Source: Elusimicrobiota bacterium (GTDB taxonomy: Bacteria > Elusimicrobiota > Elusimicrobia > UBA1565 > UBA9628). Taken from it: a DNA stretch of 64,000 nucleotides. Shown in pieces: positions 37,612 through 45,752 of the stretch (positions are counted from its first letter, which is position 1; every line of letters begins with the position of its first letter). The DNA lies in NCBI GenBank assembly GCA_028868375.1, contig JAGWUP010000003.1, positions 124,001 through 188,000 of the forward strand, written 5' to 3'. The translations under genes were made by a program, and so were the position numbers. Under the pieces are notes generated by a model. It was given only the letters and a program-made list of their open reading frames with translations. It was not told where the DNA came from and searched no databases.

Positions 37612-38712
37612 ATGCCCTCGCCAATCCAGCTGCAGATGTCCGTCTTCAAGTACCTCCTGGCCCAGAAGCTCAAGGGCGTGGAACGCTATCCCCTGGTGAT
37701 GATGCTGGAGCCCCTGTTCGCCTGCAACCTGGAGTGCGCCGGCTGCGGCAAGATACAGTATCCCACCGACATCCTGCGCAAGCGCTTGAGCCCCGAGGAG
37801 GTTTTTGAATCCGCCGAGGAGTGCGGAGCGCCCATCGTCTCGATCGCCGGCGGCGAGCCCTTAATCCACGCGGAGATCCAAGAGATCGTCGAGGGGCTCA
37901 TCGCGCGCGGCAAGTTCATCTACTTCTGCACCAACGGCATCCTCCTGGAGAAGCATCTCCATAAGTTCAAGCCCTCGCCCAATCTCATCTTCTCGATCCA
38001 CCTCGACGGCGTCGAGAAGACCCACGACCGCATGGTCTGCCGCGAGGGCGTCTACAAGACGGCCGTCTCGGTCATCAAGCTGGCCAAGTCCCGCGGCTTC
38101 CAGGTGATGACCAACTCCACCATCTTCTCCGGCGAGAACCCGGCGGAGTTTCGCGCCTTCTTCGACGAGGTGATGGCCCTGGGCTGCGACGGGATGATGA
38201 TCTCCCCCGGCTACGCCTACGAGAAAGCCCCCCAGCAGGACATCTTCCTCAAGAACGAGCAGACGAAGGCCTGGTTCAACGAGGTCCTCAAGGATTGGCG
38301 GCGGATGGGCTGGGACTTCAACCACTCGCCTTTCTACATGGACTTCCTGCAGGGCAAGCGGCAGTACGACTGCACGCCGTGGGGCAACCCCCTGCGCAAC
38401 GTCTTCGGCTGGCAGCGGCCGTGCTACCTGATGTCGGACGCCGGCTACGCCGCGACCTACCGTGAGCTGCTTGAGACCACCGACTGGTCGCGCTACGGCC
38501 ATGCCTCCGGCAACCCCAAGTGCGCCAACTGCATGACCCACTGCGGCTTCGAGCCCACCTCCGTGACGGACGGCTTCTCCTCCTGGTCCAAGTTCCTCGA
38601 GCTGGTCCGCGACTACGCCACGATCCACGGCCCGCTCAAGGCGCGCCGCGCCTACCCGCGCGACGGCCGGCCCTACGAGGCCCTCGAAAAAGAGAGCGCG
38701 GGCCGGGCCTGA
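37612..38712 (+). CDS. hpnH: Adenosylhopane synthase HpnH (radical SAM)
   Basis: A 366-residue radical SAM enzyme that joins a 5'-deoxyadenosyl radical to diploptene to give adenosylhopane, the first C35 hopanoid step. The 4Fe-4S motif is [13 protein letters not shown] (C-X3-C-X2-C), followed by [25 protein letters not shown] and [15 protein letters not shown]-terminal Cys set [14 protein letters not shown] is also typical of HpnH. It lies 8 bp after shc with AGGAGA before the ATG. Confidence 0.96.
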   Translation: MPSPIQLQMSVFKYLLAQKLKGVERYPLVMMLEPLFACNLECAGCGKIQYPTDILRKRLSPEEVFESAEECGAPIVSIAGGEPLIHAEIQEIVEGLIARGKFIYFCTNGILLEKHLHKFKPSPNLIFSIHLDGVEKTHDRMVCREGVYKTAVSVIKLAKSRGFQVMTNSTIFSGENPAEFRAFFDEVMALGCDGMMISPGYAYEKAPQQDIFLKNEQTKAWFNEVLKDWRRMGWDFNHSPFYMDFLQGKRQYDCTPWGNPLRNVFGWQRPCYLMSDAGYAATYRELLETTDWSRYGHASGNPKCANCMTHCGFEPTSVTDGFSSWSKFLELVRDYATIHGPLKARRAYPRDGRPYEALEKESAGRA

Positions 38713-39716
38713 TGGGCGACACCGTCTTCTTGACGGGCGGCACCGGTTTCGTCGGGGCCAACCTCGCAAGGCTCTTGCTGGAACAGGGCTATCGCCTCAA
38801 AGCCCTGGCGCGGCCGGGAGCCGACTTGAGAAACCTAGACGGCCTGGCCGTGGAATTGGTCCGCGGAGACCTCCTCGACGCCTCGGCCCTGCGCGAGGGC
38901 TGCGCCGATGCGCGCTACGTCTTTCACGTCGCCGCCGACTACCGCCTCTGGGTGAGGGATCCGGCCGCCATGTACCGCGCCAACGTCGACGGAACCCTGG
39001 CGGTGATCGACGCCGCCGGCGCCGCGGGCTGCGAGCGGATCGTTCACTGCTCCTCGGTGGCCGCCGTCAAGCCGCCGGAGGGTCCCGAGCCGGCCGACGA
39101 GAACTCGGAGTACGCCGACCCGCAAAAGATCGTCAGCCATTACAAGAAATCCAAGTTCCTCGCCGAGCAAGCCGCCCTCGCTCGCGCCCGCTCCGGGCTG
39201 CCCGTCGTCGTCGTCAACCCCGCGGCCCCGCTCGGGCCCTACGACATCAAGCCCACGCCCACCGGCAAGATCGTCGCCGATTTCCTGGCCGGCCGCATCC
39301 CCTCCTACATCGACACCGGCCTCAACGTCGTTCACGTCCAGGACGTCGCCCAAGGACATCTCTTGGCTGCCCTCAAGGGCCGGAGCGGCCAGCGCTACAT
39401 CCTGGGCGGCGACAACCTCACCCTCAAGCAGGTGCTCGAGACCCTCGCCGAGGCCAGCGGACGCGCCGCCCCGCGCTTCAAGACCCCCTACGCCCTGGCC
39501 TACGCCTTCGGCGCCATCGACACCGCGCGCGCCCGGCTCTTCGGGGGAGAGCCCCTGGCGCCGCTGGACGCCATCCGCATGGCCCGCCATTACATGTGGT
39601 TTTCCTCGCGCAAGGCGAAAGAGGAGCTGGGCTATCGCCCGCGGCCGGCGCGGCAGGCCCTTTTCGACGCCTGCCGCTGGTTCGCCAACACGGGAAAGGC
39701 CGCAAGCCATGCCTAG
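38712..39716 (+). CDS. hpnA: Hopanoid-associated sugar epimerase/reductase HpnA
   Basis: A 334-residue extended short-chain dehydrogenase/epimerase. Nucleotide-binding loop FLTGGTGFVGANLARLLLEQ at the N-terminus, catalytic Ser region VHCSSVAAV and the YXXXK motif in SHYKKSKFLAEQ. HpnA is a regular member of hopanoid clusters, but its reaction is less certain than that of HpnH or HpnG. ATG 38712 overlaps the hpnH stop by one base. Confidence 0.93.
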   Translation: MGDTVFLTGGTGFVGANLARLLLEQGYRLKALARPGADLRNLDGLAVELVRGDLLDASALREGCADARYVFHVAADYRLWVRDPAAMYRANVDGTLAVIDAAGAAGCERIVHCSSVAAVKPPEGPEPADENSEYADPQKIVSHYKKSKFLAEQAALARARSGLPVVVVNPAAPLGPYDIKPTPTGKIVADFLAGRIPSYIDTGLNVVHVQDVAQGHLLAALKGRSGQRYILGGDNLTLKQVLETLAEASGRAAPRFKTPYALAYAFGAIDTARARLFGGEPLAPLDAIRMARHYMWFSSRKAKEELGYRPRPARQALFDACRWFANTGKAASHA

Positions 39717-40398
39717 AACCATGAAGGACGCCCCGATCCTGCTTTGCTGCGCCACCCATTGGGAGGCCTTCCCCTTCATCCGGCGCTGGCGCCTGCGCGC
39801 GGCGGGGCCGTTCCGCTGGGAGGGCGGCGCGCGCGGAGTCGACGTCGCCGTCCTCAAGACCGGCATGGGCACGGCCAACGTCCGCGAGGCGCTGGCTTGC
39901 GCTTCCGCCCCGCGCTGGCTCGTCTCCACGGGCTTTGCGGGAGCCCTGCAGCCGGGGCTGGCCAGCGGCGATCTGGTCTTGGAGGTCAACGGCCTCGAGC
40001 AGGAGATCCCGCGCACCGCGCGCGCCCTGGCCAGCGCGCGCGCCATTCCCCTTCATTTCGGCAGGATCGCCCAGTCGGACAGGCCTCTGTGCGATCCCAA
40101 GGACAAGGCCGCCCTGGGCCTGGCGGAGCGCTGCTGCGCCGTGGACATGGAATCCCACGAGATACGCCAGGCCGCCGAGCGGCTGAACTGCCCCTTCTTG
40201 GGGGCCAGGGTCATCCTCGACGATATCGACGAGCGCCTTCCCGCCGAGGCGCCCTCCGGAGAGACCGCCGCCGAGCTCTTGCCCTACGCCTTGAGGCACT
40301 TTTTGGAGCTGCCGCTGCTGGCGCGCCTGGCCTGGCGGCAGCGAGGCGCGATGTCCCGCCTGGCGCTCTTTCTAGAGGAGCTGCTTCCAAGCCTATGA
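39709..40398 (+). CDS. hpnG: Adenosylhopane nucleosidase/phosphorylase HpnG
   Basis: A 229-residue member of the purine nucleoside phosphorylase/MTA-SAH nucleosidase superfamily. It shows CATHWEAFPF near the start, the ribose/base-site loop STGFAGALQPGLASGDLV and the Met-Glu motif AVDMESHE. HpnG removes adenine from adenosylhopane to give (phospho)ribosylhopane. ATG 39709 overlaps the hpnA end by 8 bases; ATG 39721 is an alternative. The stop overlaps ispA (ATGA). Confidence 0.92.
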   Translation: MPRTMKDAPILLCCATHWEAFPFIRRWRLRAAGPFRWEGGARGVDVAVLKTGMGTANVREALACASAPRWLVSTGFAGALQPGLASGDLVLEVNGLEQEIPRTARALASARAIPLHFGRIAQSDRPLCDPKDKAALGLAERCCAVDMESHEIRQAAERLNCPFLGARVILDDIDERLPAEAPSGETAAELLPYALRHFLELPLLARLAWRQRGAMSRLALFLEELLPSL

Positions 40399-41309
40399 TG
40401 CCGCCGGAGCTTAAGGACTTCATGGAACGCCGCAGCCGCCAGGTCGAGCGCTCGCTGCGAGGCTTGCTCGACGGCAAGCAGCGGCCGAAGCGCCTGGCGG
40501 AGGCGATGAGCTACTCCCTGTTTGCCGGGGGCAAGAGGCTGCGCCCCATCCTCGTCATGGCCGGCGCGGAGTGCTGCGGCTTGGAGGGGCGCAAGGCCCT
40601 GAAGGCCGCCTGCGCCCTGGAGATGATCCACACCTACTCCTTGATCCACGACGATCTGCCCGCGATGGACGACGACGACCTGCGCCGCGGCAAGCCCACC
40701 AACCACAAGGTGTTCGGCGAGGCGCTGGCCATACTCGCCGGAGACGGCCTGCTGACCTACGCCTTCGAGACGGCGGCCGCCAACGCCCGGGACCTCGGGC
40801 TGGACGGGCGCGCAACCGCCGAGCTCATCGCCTGCATCGCCAGGGGAGCGGGCGCGCTGGGCATGGTCGGCGGACAGGCCTGCGACCTGGAAGCTGAGAA
40901 CTGGCGCGCCAAGAAGGGCCGCGGCTTCAACCCGCGGCGGACCCTGGAGGACATCCACTTGCGAAAGACGGCCGCCCTCATGGCGGCAAGCCTGGAGGCC
41001 GGGGCGATCCTGGCGCGGGGCTCCTCCTCGCAGCGGCGGCGCTTGGCCGAATTCGGGCGCAAGTCCGGCCTGGCCTTCCAGATCGCCGACGACGTGCTCG
41101 ACGTGGTCGGCGACAAGAAGAAGCTGGGCAAGAGCGGCTCCGACGAGCAGAACGACAAGCTGACCTACGCCCGACTCTACGGCGTCGAGCGCGCCCGCCG
41201 GCTGGCCGACCGCCTGGCCGCGGAGGCCGGCGAATTGCTGGCGCCGTTTGGCCGCAAGGCGCGCGCCCTGCGCCTTTTGGCCGACTACATGATCAAGAGG
41301 GACAAATGA
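40395..41309 (+). CDS. ispA: Polyprenyl (farnesyl/geranylgeranyl) diphosphate synthase
   Basis: A 304-residue all-helical prenyltransferase. The first Asp-rich motif is SLIHDDLPAMDDDDLRRGKPT (about residues 80-100) and the second is FQIADDVLDVVGD. SLFAGGKRLRPIL and GGQACDLEAE are typical of the IspA/CrtE group. Residues before the first DDXXD suggest a short-chain (C15 or C20) product; C15 would feed squalene synthesis for shc. It is coupled to hpnG and dxs by ATGA overlaps. Confidence 0.92.
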   Translation: MMPPELKDFMERRSRQVERSLRGLLDGKQRPKRLAEAMSYSLFAGGKRLRPILVMAGAECCGLEGRKALKAACALEMIHTYSLIHDDLPAMDDDDLRRGKPTNHKVFGEALAILAGDGLLTYAFETAAANARDLGLDGRATAELIACIARGAGALGMVGGQACDLEAENWRAKKGRGFNPRRTLEDIHLRKTAALMAASLEAGAILARGSSSQRRRLAEFGRKSGLAFQIADDVLDVVGDKKKLGKSGSDEQNDKLTYARLYGVERARRLADRLAAEAGELLAPFGRKARALRLLADYMIKRDK

Positions 41310-43273
41310 CTTCAGACGCGAAAGACGCGAAGGCCGCCGCAGGAAATCCCGAAGCCCCGCGGCCGCTGTTGCCGACGATCGCCTCTCCGCGGGACCTGCG
41401 CAAGATCCCGATCGAGCAGCTTCCGCGGCTGCTGGCGGAGATCCGGGAATACCTCATCCAAACCATCTCCAAGATCGGCGGCCATTTCGGCTCCAGCCTC
41501 GGCGCCGCCGAGATCACGACCGCCCTGCACTACGTCTTCAACACCCCGGAGGACAAGCTGGTCTTCGACACAGGCCACCAGACCTACGTCCACAAGGTCC
41601 TGACCGGCCGCAGGGAGCAGCTTCCCCGCATCCGCCAGTACGGCGGCATCTCGGGCTTTCTCAAGCGCAAGGAGTCCGAGTACGACGCCTTCGGCGCCGG
41701 CCACGCCTCCACCGCCATCTCCGCGGCCCTGGGCATGGCCCTGGCCAGGGACCTCAAGGGAGAAAAGAGCAAGGTCGTCGCCATCGTCTCCGACGGCTGC
41801 ATGACGGGCGGCGAGGCCTACGAGGGCCTGCAGAACGCCGGACAGGCGCAGACAGACCTGCTCGTCATCCTCAACGACAACCAGATGTTCATCTCCAACC
41901 GCGTCGGCGCGCTGGGGACGTTCCTGACCAAGCTGCTGACCCAGGCGGCCGTGCGCAACGCCGAGAAGTCGGTCAAGGAGTTTTTGACCCGCTTCAAGTT
42001 CTGGGGCGCCTCGATCCTGCGCGTCGCCAAGCGGGCGAAGGTCCTGCTTTTCCCCGGGATGCTCTTCGAGGAGATGGGCTTCGCCTACCTGGGCCCCGTC
42101 GACGGCCACGACATCGGCCAGCTCATCGAGGTCCTCAAGCACGTCAAGGACCTCAAGGGGCCGGTCGTGCTGCACTGCGTCACCAAGAAGGGCAAGGGCT
42201 ACGCCCCGGCGGAGGCCGACGCCTACGCTTGGCATGGCCCGGGCAAGTTCGATCCCGCCAGCGGCAAGTTCCTGAAGAATCCGACCGCCAAGACGCAGCC
42301 GCCGAGCTACACCGCCGCCTTCTCGAAAGCCCTGCTGCGCGAGGCAGAGAGAGATCCCCGCGTCTTGGCGATCACCGCGGCGATGCCCGAGGGCACCGGC
42401 CTGGACGCCTTCCGGGACCGCTTCCCGCGCCGCTACTTCGACGTGGGCCTGGCCGAGGAGCACGCCGTGACCTTCTCCGGCGGCTTGGCGGCGGAGGGCT
42501 ACCGCCCGGTCGTGGCGATCTACTCGACCTTCCTGCAGCGCGGCTTCGACCAGATCGAGCACGACATCTGCCTGCAGAATCTCCCGGTGACCTTCTGCCT
42601 CGACCGCTCGGGGCTGGTCGGCGAGGACGGCCCGACCCACCACGGGGTCTTCGATTACTCCTATCTCCGCATGATCCCCGGCATGACGGTCATGGCGCCC
42701 GCCGACGAAAACGAGCTGCAGCACATGCTGCGCACCGCCTTGACCCTCGACGGCCCGGCCTCCCTGCGCTATCCGCGCGGCATCTCGGTCGGGGTCTCGC
42801 TGGACGCCGAGCCGCAGGCCCTCCCCGTGGGACGGGGCGTGCGCTGGAAGGACGGCCAGGACGTGACCCTGCTCGCCATCGGAAGCCGTGTGCACCCCTC
42901 GGTCGAGGCGGCCCATATCCTCGAGGACGCCGGCATCTCCGCCGGAGTGCTCAACATGCGCTTCGTCAAGCCCCTCGACGTCGAGCTTCTGCTCGAGGCC
43001 GCGGCCAAGACGCCGAACCTGGTCACCGTGGAGGACAACGTCCTCAACGGAGGCTTCGGCTCGGCCTGCCTCGAGGCCCTTTGCGCGGCCGGCGGCCAGG
43101 CGCGGGTGCTGCGCTTGGGCCTGCCGGACCGCTTCATCGAGCACGGCGCGCCCCATCTGCTCTACGATTCCGTGGGGCTTTCGGCGCCGAAGATCGCCGC
43201 GCGCGTGGCCGAATGGCTAGGCAGGACTCTCGAGAGCAAGACGGCGCAAGCCCAGGAGAAAACACCGGCATGA
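41306..43273 (+). CDS. dxs: 1-deoxy-D-xylulose-5-phosphate synthase
   Basis: A 655-residue thiamine-diphosphate enzyme, the first step of the MEP isoprenoid pathway. Features in order: GGHFGSSLGAAEITTALHYVF, DTGHQTYVHKVLTGR, GAGHASTAISAALGMA, the ThDP motif as SDGCMTGGEAYEG with LNDNQMFIS, YLGPVDGHD, the catalytic Glu in GLAEEHAVTFSGGLA, and DRSGLVGEDGPTHHG. The first ThDP-motif Gly is Ser here (SDG for GDG). It carries an extra N-terminal stretch of about 20 residues. It is coupled to ispA and ispH. Confidence 0.95.
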   Translation: MTSDAKDAKAAAGNPEAPRPLLPTIASPRDLRKIPIEQLPRLLAEIREYLIQTISKIGGHFGSSLGAAEITTALHYVFNTPEDKLVFDTGHQTYVHKVLTGRREQLPRIRQYGGISGFLKRKESEYDAFGAGHASTAISAALGMALARDLKGEKSKVVAIVSDGCMTGGEAYEGLQNAGQAQTDLLVILNDNQMFISNRVGALGTFLTKLLTQAAVRNAEKSVKEFLTRFKFWGASILRVAKRAKVLLFPGMLFEEMGFAYLGPVDGHDIGQLIEVLKHVKDLKGPVVLHCVTKKGKGYAPAEADAYAWHGPGKFDPASGKFLKNPTAKTQPPSYTAAFSKALLREAERDPRVLAITAAMPEGTGLDAFRDRFPRRYFDVGLAEEHAVTFSGGLAAEGYRPVVAIYSTFLQRGFDQIEHDICLQNLPVTFCLDRSGLVGEDGPTHHGVFDYSYLRMIPGMTVMAPADENELQHMLRTALTLDGPASLRYPRGISVGVSLDAEPQALPVGRGVRWKDGQDVTLLAIGSRVHPSVEAAHILEDAGISAGVLNMRFVKPLDVELLLEAAAKTPNLVTVEDNVLNGGFGSACLEALCAAGGQARVLRLGLPDRFIEHGAPHLLYDSVGLSAPKIAARVAEWLGRTLESKTAQAQEKTPA

Positions 43274-44262
43274 CCACGAACAGCAACATCAAGATCGAGA
43301 AGCTCATCCTGGCGAAACTCCGCGGCTTTTGCGCCGGCGTCGTGCGCGCCATCGACGTCGTCGAGAAGGCCCTGGAGATCTGCGGCAAGCCCGTCTACGT
43401 CCGCCACGAGATCATCCACAACCGCTACGTGGTCGACGCCCTGCGCGCCAAGGGGGCGGTCTTCGTCGAGGACCTCTCGGAGGTTCCGGCCGGCTCCTGG
43501 CTGATCTTCTCCGCCCACGGGGTCGGCCCCGCCGTGGTCCAGGAGGCCCGCGATCGCAAGCTGAAGGTGATCGACGCCACCTGCCCCCTGGTGACCAAGG
43601 TCCATCTGGAGGCCATCGCCCTGGCCAAGCGCGGCTACACGATCATCCTCATCGGGCATGCCGAGCACGTGGAGACGATCGGCACGCTGGGAGAGGCTCC
43701 CGAGCACATGCGGGTCGTGGGCACCGCCGCACAGGCCGAGACGGTCGAGGTCCCCGATCCGGACAAGGTCGCCTACCTCACCCAGACGACCCTTTCGCTC
43801 GACGACACCCTCGACGTGGTCGCCGTGCTCAAGAGGCGATTTCCCAACCTGCACGCCCCCTCAAAGGACGACATCTGCTACGCCACCCAGAACCGGCAGA
43901 ACGCCGTCAAGGCCGTCGTTCCGCACGTCGACCTGCTGCTGGTGCTGGGAGCCCCCAACAGCTCCAACTCGATCCGCCTCTGCGAGGTGGCCAATTCAAT
44001 GGGCGTCAAGTCCTTCCTGATCGAGCGCGCCAGCAATATAAAGGAAGAGTGGCTGCCGGGCGTGAGAACCCTGGGCCTGACGGCCGGCGCCTCGGCGCCG
44101 GAGGTGCTGGTCCAGGAGGCGGTGAAATACTGCAGGGAGCGCTTCGGGATCACGGACGTCGAGGAGTTCGAGACGGTCGAGGAGGACGTCCATTTCTCCC
44201 TGCCGCACGAGCTGGAGACCCTCGTGCGCCAAAAGCCGGCGCATGGCGTTTCAACGAGGTGA
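43270..44262 (+). CDS. ispH: 4-hydroxy-3-methylbut-2-enyl diphosphate reductase
   Basis: A 330-residue iron-sulfur enzyme, the last MEP-pathway step giving IPP and DMAPP. The three cluster Cys are in RGFCAGVVRAI, DATCPLVTKVH and DDICYATQNRQ; substrate residues are in VRHEIIHN, IGHAEHVE, TQTTLS and NSSNSIRL. ATG 43270 overlaps the dxs stop (ATGA). With dxs and ispA it gives the hopanoid operon its own isoprenoid supply control points. Confidence 0.95.
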   Translation: MTTNSNIKIEKLILAKLRGFCAGVVRAIDVVEKALEICGKPVYVRHEIIHNRYVVDALRAKGAVFVEDLSEVPAGSWLIFSAHGVGPAVVQEARDRKLKVIDATCPLVTKVHLEAIALAKRGYTIILIGHAEHVETIGTLGEAPEHMRVVGTAAQAETVEVPDPDKVAYLTQTTLSLDDTLDVVAVLKRRFPNLHAPSKDDICYATQNRQNAVKAVVPHVDLLLVLGAPNSSNSIRLCEVANSMGVKSFLIERASNIKEEWLPGVRTLGLTAGASAPEVLVQEAVKYCRERFGITDVEEFETVEEDVHFSLPHELETLVRQKPAHGVSTR

Positions 44263-44266
44263 CCGC

Positions 44267-44569
44267 ATGACGAGCGTCGAGGAAGTGCTGGAGGAAATTT
44301 CCGCGGAGAAGGCCCTCGCGGAGCGGAAGCCGGAGGCCGAGGAGAAGACGGAGGAAGACCTCTCCAAGCTTAAGCAGCGCAAGCCCCCCGTCGGCGGCCT
44401 CTGCCGCCGCTGCGGCAAGAACAAGCCGATCAACCGCCTGATGCTCTGCTATCCCTGCTGGGTCAAGACGGAGCTGGAGAATACCGGTTGGCGCGAGGGC
44501 CTGCCCCATCCCGACTGGTGCCGCTGCGAGGGCCTGCCGGACCACCAGCGCAAGTCCTCCTCCAACTGA
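44267..44569 (+). CDS. Small zinc-ribbon protein at the end of the hopanoid operon
   Basis: A 100-residue protein. The N-terminal 45 residues are acidic and helical (VEEVLEEISAEKALAERK), the C-terminal part has CRRCGK and LCYPCW, a four-Cys zinc ribbon with treble-clef spacing, then two more Cys-containing turns ending WCRCEG. ATG 44267 is favoured because GAGGTGA (44256-44262) is 4 bases upstream. It lies 4 bp after ispH and is probably cotranscribed. I do not recognise the family. Its TGA lies inside the left inverted repeat of the RAYT module. Confidence 0.7.
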   Translation: MTSVEEVLEEISAEKALAERKPEAEEKTEEDLSKLKQRKPPVGGLCRRCGKNKPINRLMLCYPCWVKTELENTGWREGLPHPDWCRCEGLPDHQRKSSSN

Positions 44570-44599
44570 AACGTAGGGTCAGGCCTCTTTTTTCAGTTT
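44564..44599 (+). repeat. Left inverted repeat of the RAYT module (GTAG-bearing hairpin)
   Basis: The 35-bp repeat is itself a hairpin: AACTGAAA (44564-44571) pairs with TTTCAGTT (44591-44598). The loop carries GTAGGGTCAGGCCT. Repeats recognised by RAYT proteins commonly begin with a GTAG/GGAG tetranucleotide followed by a palindrome, so this looks like a REP-type end. It includes the stop codon of the zinc-ribbon gene. Confidence 0.6.
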
Positions 44600-44607
44600 G
44601 CCTTAGA

Positions 44608-45366
44608 CTAACCTTCCGCCAGTAGGTAAGTGATTGCCGAGGGACCGCGCCCTAAATAGGCCGCAATGGCGCTGCGCCGATGGCCGGCCTGTAATGCTTC
44701 GACGATAAAAGCACGGCGCAACCGCAAGGCTCGCTCCGAACGATCCCTGCCGCGGACAATGGCCTCCGCTCCGCGGGCTTCATCGGCCAATATCTCCGCT
44801 AACGGTCTGCGCTTAATGGAAGGCTCAGGTTGCGCCATCAGTCCAGCGTACGCTAGACGCCCCTCCTCTCCTCCGCCAAAGAGCTCGAGCACCCAGGGGA
44901 TATCGACCAGGCCCTGACTACTGGCGCTTCCCAAGATCTCTCTGTGCCCAGACCAAATCCAATCTGCCGGGTCGCGCGCAAGGCCAGAATCGACGGGGTT
45001 CGCATGAACGTAGCGTATAACTCCGCGCACATCGTTCTCATTCTGGCAGCGACGCGAGCCGAAGCGCCCTTGAAACGGATGCCCGCAAGTCTGCCAATGC
45101 CCGTTGAAAAAAATTACATAAGCGGTCAGCAGGCGCTGCATAAAAACGCTCAAGGGCATCTTTCCGCTTTGAAGGAGCAGATGATAATGGTTCCCCATCA
45201 AGCAATAGGCCAGGATGCGAATACCCAACTCCTTTCGAAGCGCACTCATCCGACGCAGGAAGAACTCGCAGTCGGCCTCATCGCGAAAAATTGGCATCTT
45301 TGCATTTCCGCGACCGAAAACATGGTGAACTGATCCAGGAAAATCAATCCGAGGTAGGCGCGTCAT
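44608..45366 (-). CDS. REP-associated tyrosine transposase (RAYT, Y1/HUH family)
   Basis: A 252-residue IS200-like Y1 transposase from ATG 45366. The HUH pair is in YCLMGNHYHLLLQ (His60 and His62), the likely nucleophile is Tyr83 in LLTAYVIFFNGHW, and GHPFQGRFGSRR and VIRYVHANPV are family motifs. The C-terminal 50 residues (LRRAFIVEALQAGHRRSAIA) look like a helix-turn-helix for DNA binding. RAYT proteins cut and join single-stranded hairpin repeats rather than moving as classical IS. The gene is intact. It has no good Shine-Dalgarno site. Confidence 0.88.
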   Translation of the reverse strand: MTRLPRIDFPGSVHHVFGRGNAKMPIFRDEADCEFFLRRMSALRKELGIRILAYCLMGNHYHLLLQSGKMPLSVFMQRLLTAYVIFFNGHWQTCGHPFQGRFGSRRCQNENDVRGVIRYVHANPVDSGLARDPADWIWSGHREILGSASSQGLVDIPWVLELFGGGEEGRLAYAGLMAQPEPSIKRRPLAEILADEARGAEAIVRGRDRSERALRLRRAFIVEALQAGHRRSAIAAYLGRGPSAITYLLAEG

Positions 45367-45430
45367 AGGAAACCCAAGATTTCTACGTCGCGAAGGCTCG
45401 AAAAGTTCCAACCAGCAGCAAGGCAGCAAT

Positions 45431-45702
45431 TAAGGACCTGCGTCATAATAATATGACCATTTGGCGACCCGAGTCCGTGGCGATTTCGAGGCGCGAGGAG
45501 GGAGCATGGCCGCAGGCCATGTGACCGAGGAGCAACGAAGAAATCGACCGGAATCGGGTCGCCCCGAAGGGGACGGACGCTTTTGGGCTGCGCCTTCGTC
45601 GTTCGTCGCTCACATAGCGATCGCTATGCTCGCTCCTCACTCCTCGGCTCGCTCCAAAATCGTCCGTCCAAAATGGTCATATTATTATGACGCAGGTCCT
45701 TA
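45431..45702. repeat. Modular palindromic element, copy A (272 bp)
   Basis: The ends form a perfect 32-bp inverted repeat (45431-45462 against 45702-45671). Inside are two stem-loop arms. The left arm (45463-45563) has outer stem GGCGACCCGA/TCGGGTCGCC and a tip stem CATGGCC/GGCCATG (45505-45521). The right arm (45571-45669) has outer stem GGACGGACG/CGTCCGTCC and a tip that is the 16-base palindrome at 45613-45628. The arms are joined by CCCC-GAA-GGGG (45562-45572). A second copy lies at 56153-56424. It occupies most of the gap between the RAYT start and the right module repeat and contains no credible gene. Confidence 0.85.
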
Positions 45703-45717
45703 GCTAGGCCCCAATTG

Positions 45718-45752
45718 AAACTGAAAAAGAAGGCCTGACCCTACTTTTCAGT
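45718..45752 (-). repeat. Right inverted repeat of the RAYT module
   Basis: Inverted partner of 44565-44599 with three mismatches. It also folds on itself (ACTGAAAA with TTTTCAGT) and carries GTAGGGTCAGGCCT on the minus strand. It contains the TAG stop (45743-45741) and the last codons of orn. Confidence 0.6.

Larger units (their letters stand above)
44565..45752. mobile_element. RAYT transposase module bounded by 35-bp inverted repeats
   Basis: The 1188-bp segment holds one Y1 transposase gene and one 272-bp palindromic element, and is bounded by inverted repeats that match at 32 of 35 positions (44565-44599 against 45752-45718). Both repeats end inside the stop-codon regions of the flanking convergent genes, the zinc-ribbon gene on the left and orn on the right, so the module fills the space between two gene tails without breaking either. 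I see no obvious target duplication. Confidence 0.6.

Noticed and set aside
44564-44599. The left RAYT repeat as a simple rho-independent terminator.
   Set aside because: It has a T-run, but the hairpin stem is AT-rich and the T-run lies in the stem, and an inverted copy at 45718-45752 better fits an element end; a secondary terminator role is not excluded.
45431-45702. The palindromic element as a CRISPR array or integron site.
   Set aside because: There is no series of equal-length direct repeats with spacers, and no cas gene or integrase nearby; the structure is a nested inverted repeat.
45461-45703. An 80-codon open frame inside palindromic element A.
   Set aside because: It is a translation of the palindromes themselves and is not kept in copy B.
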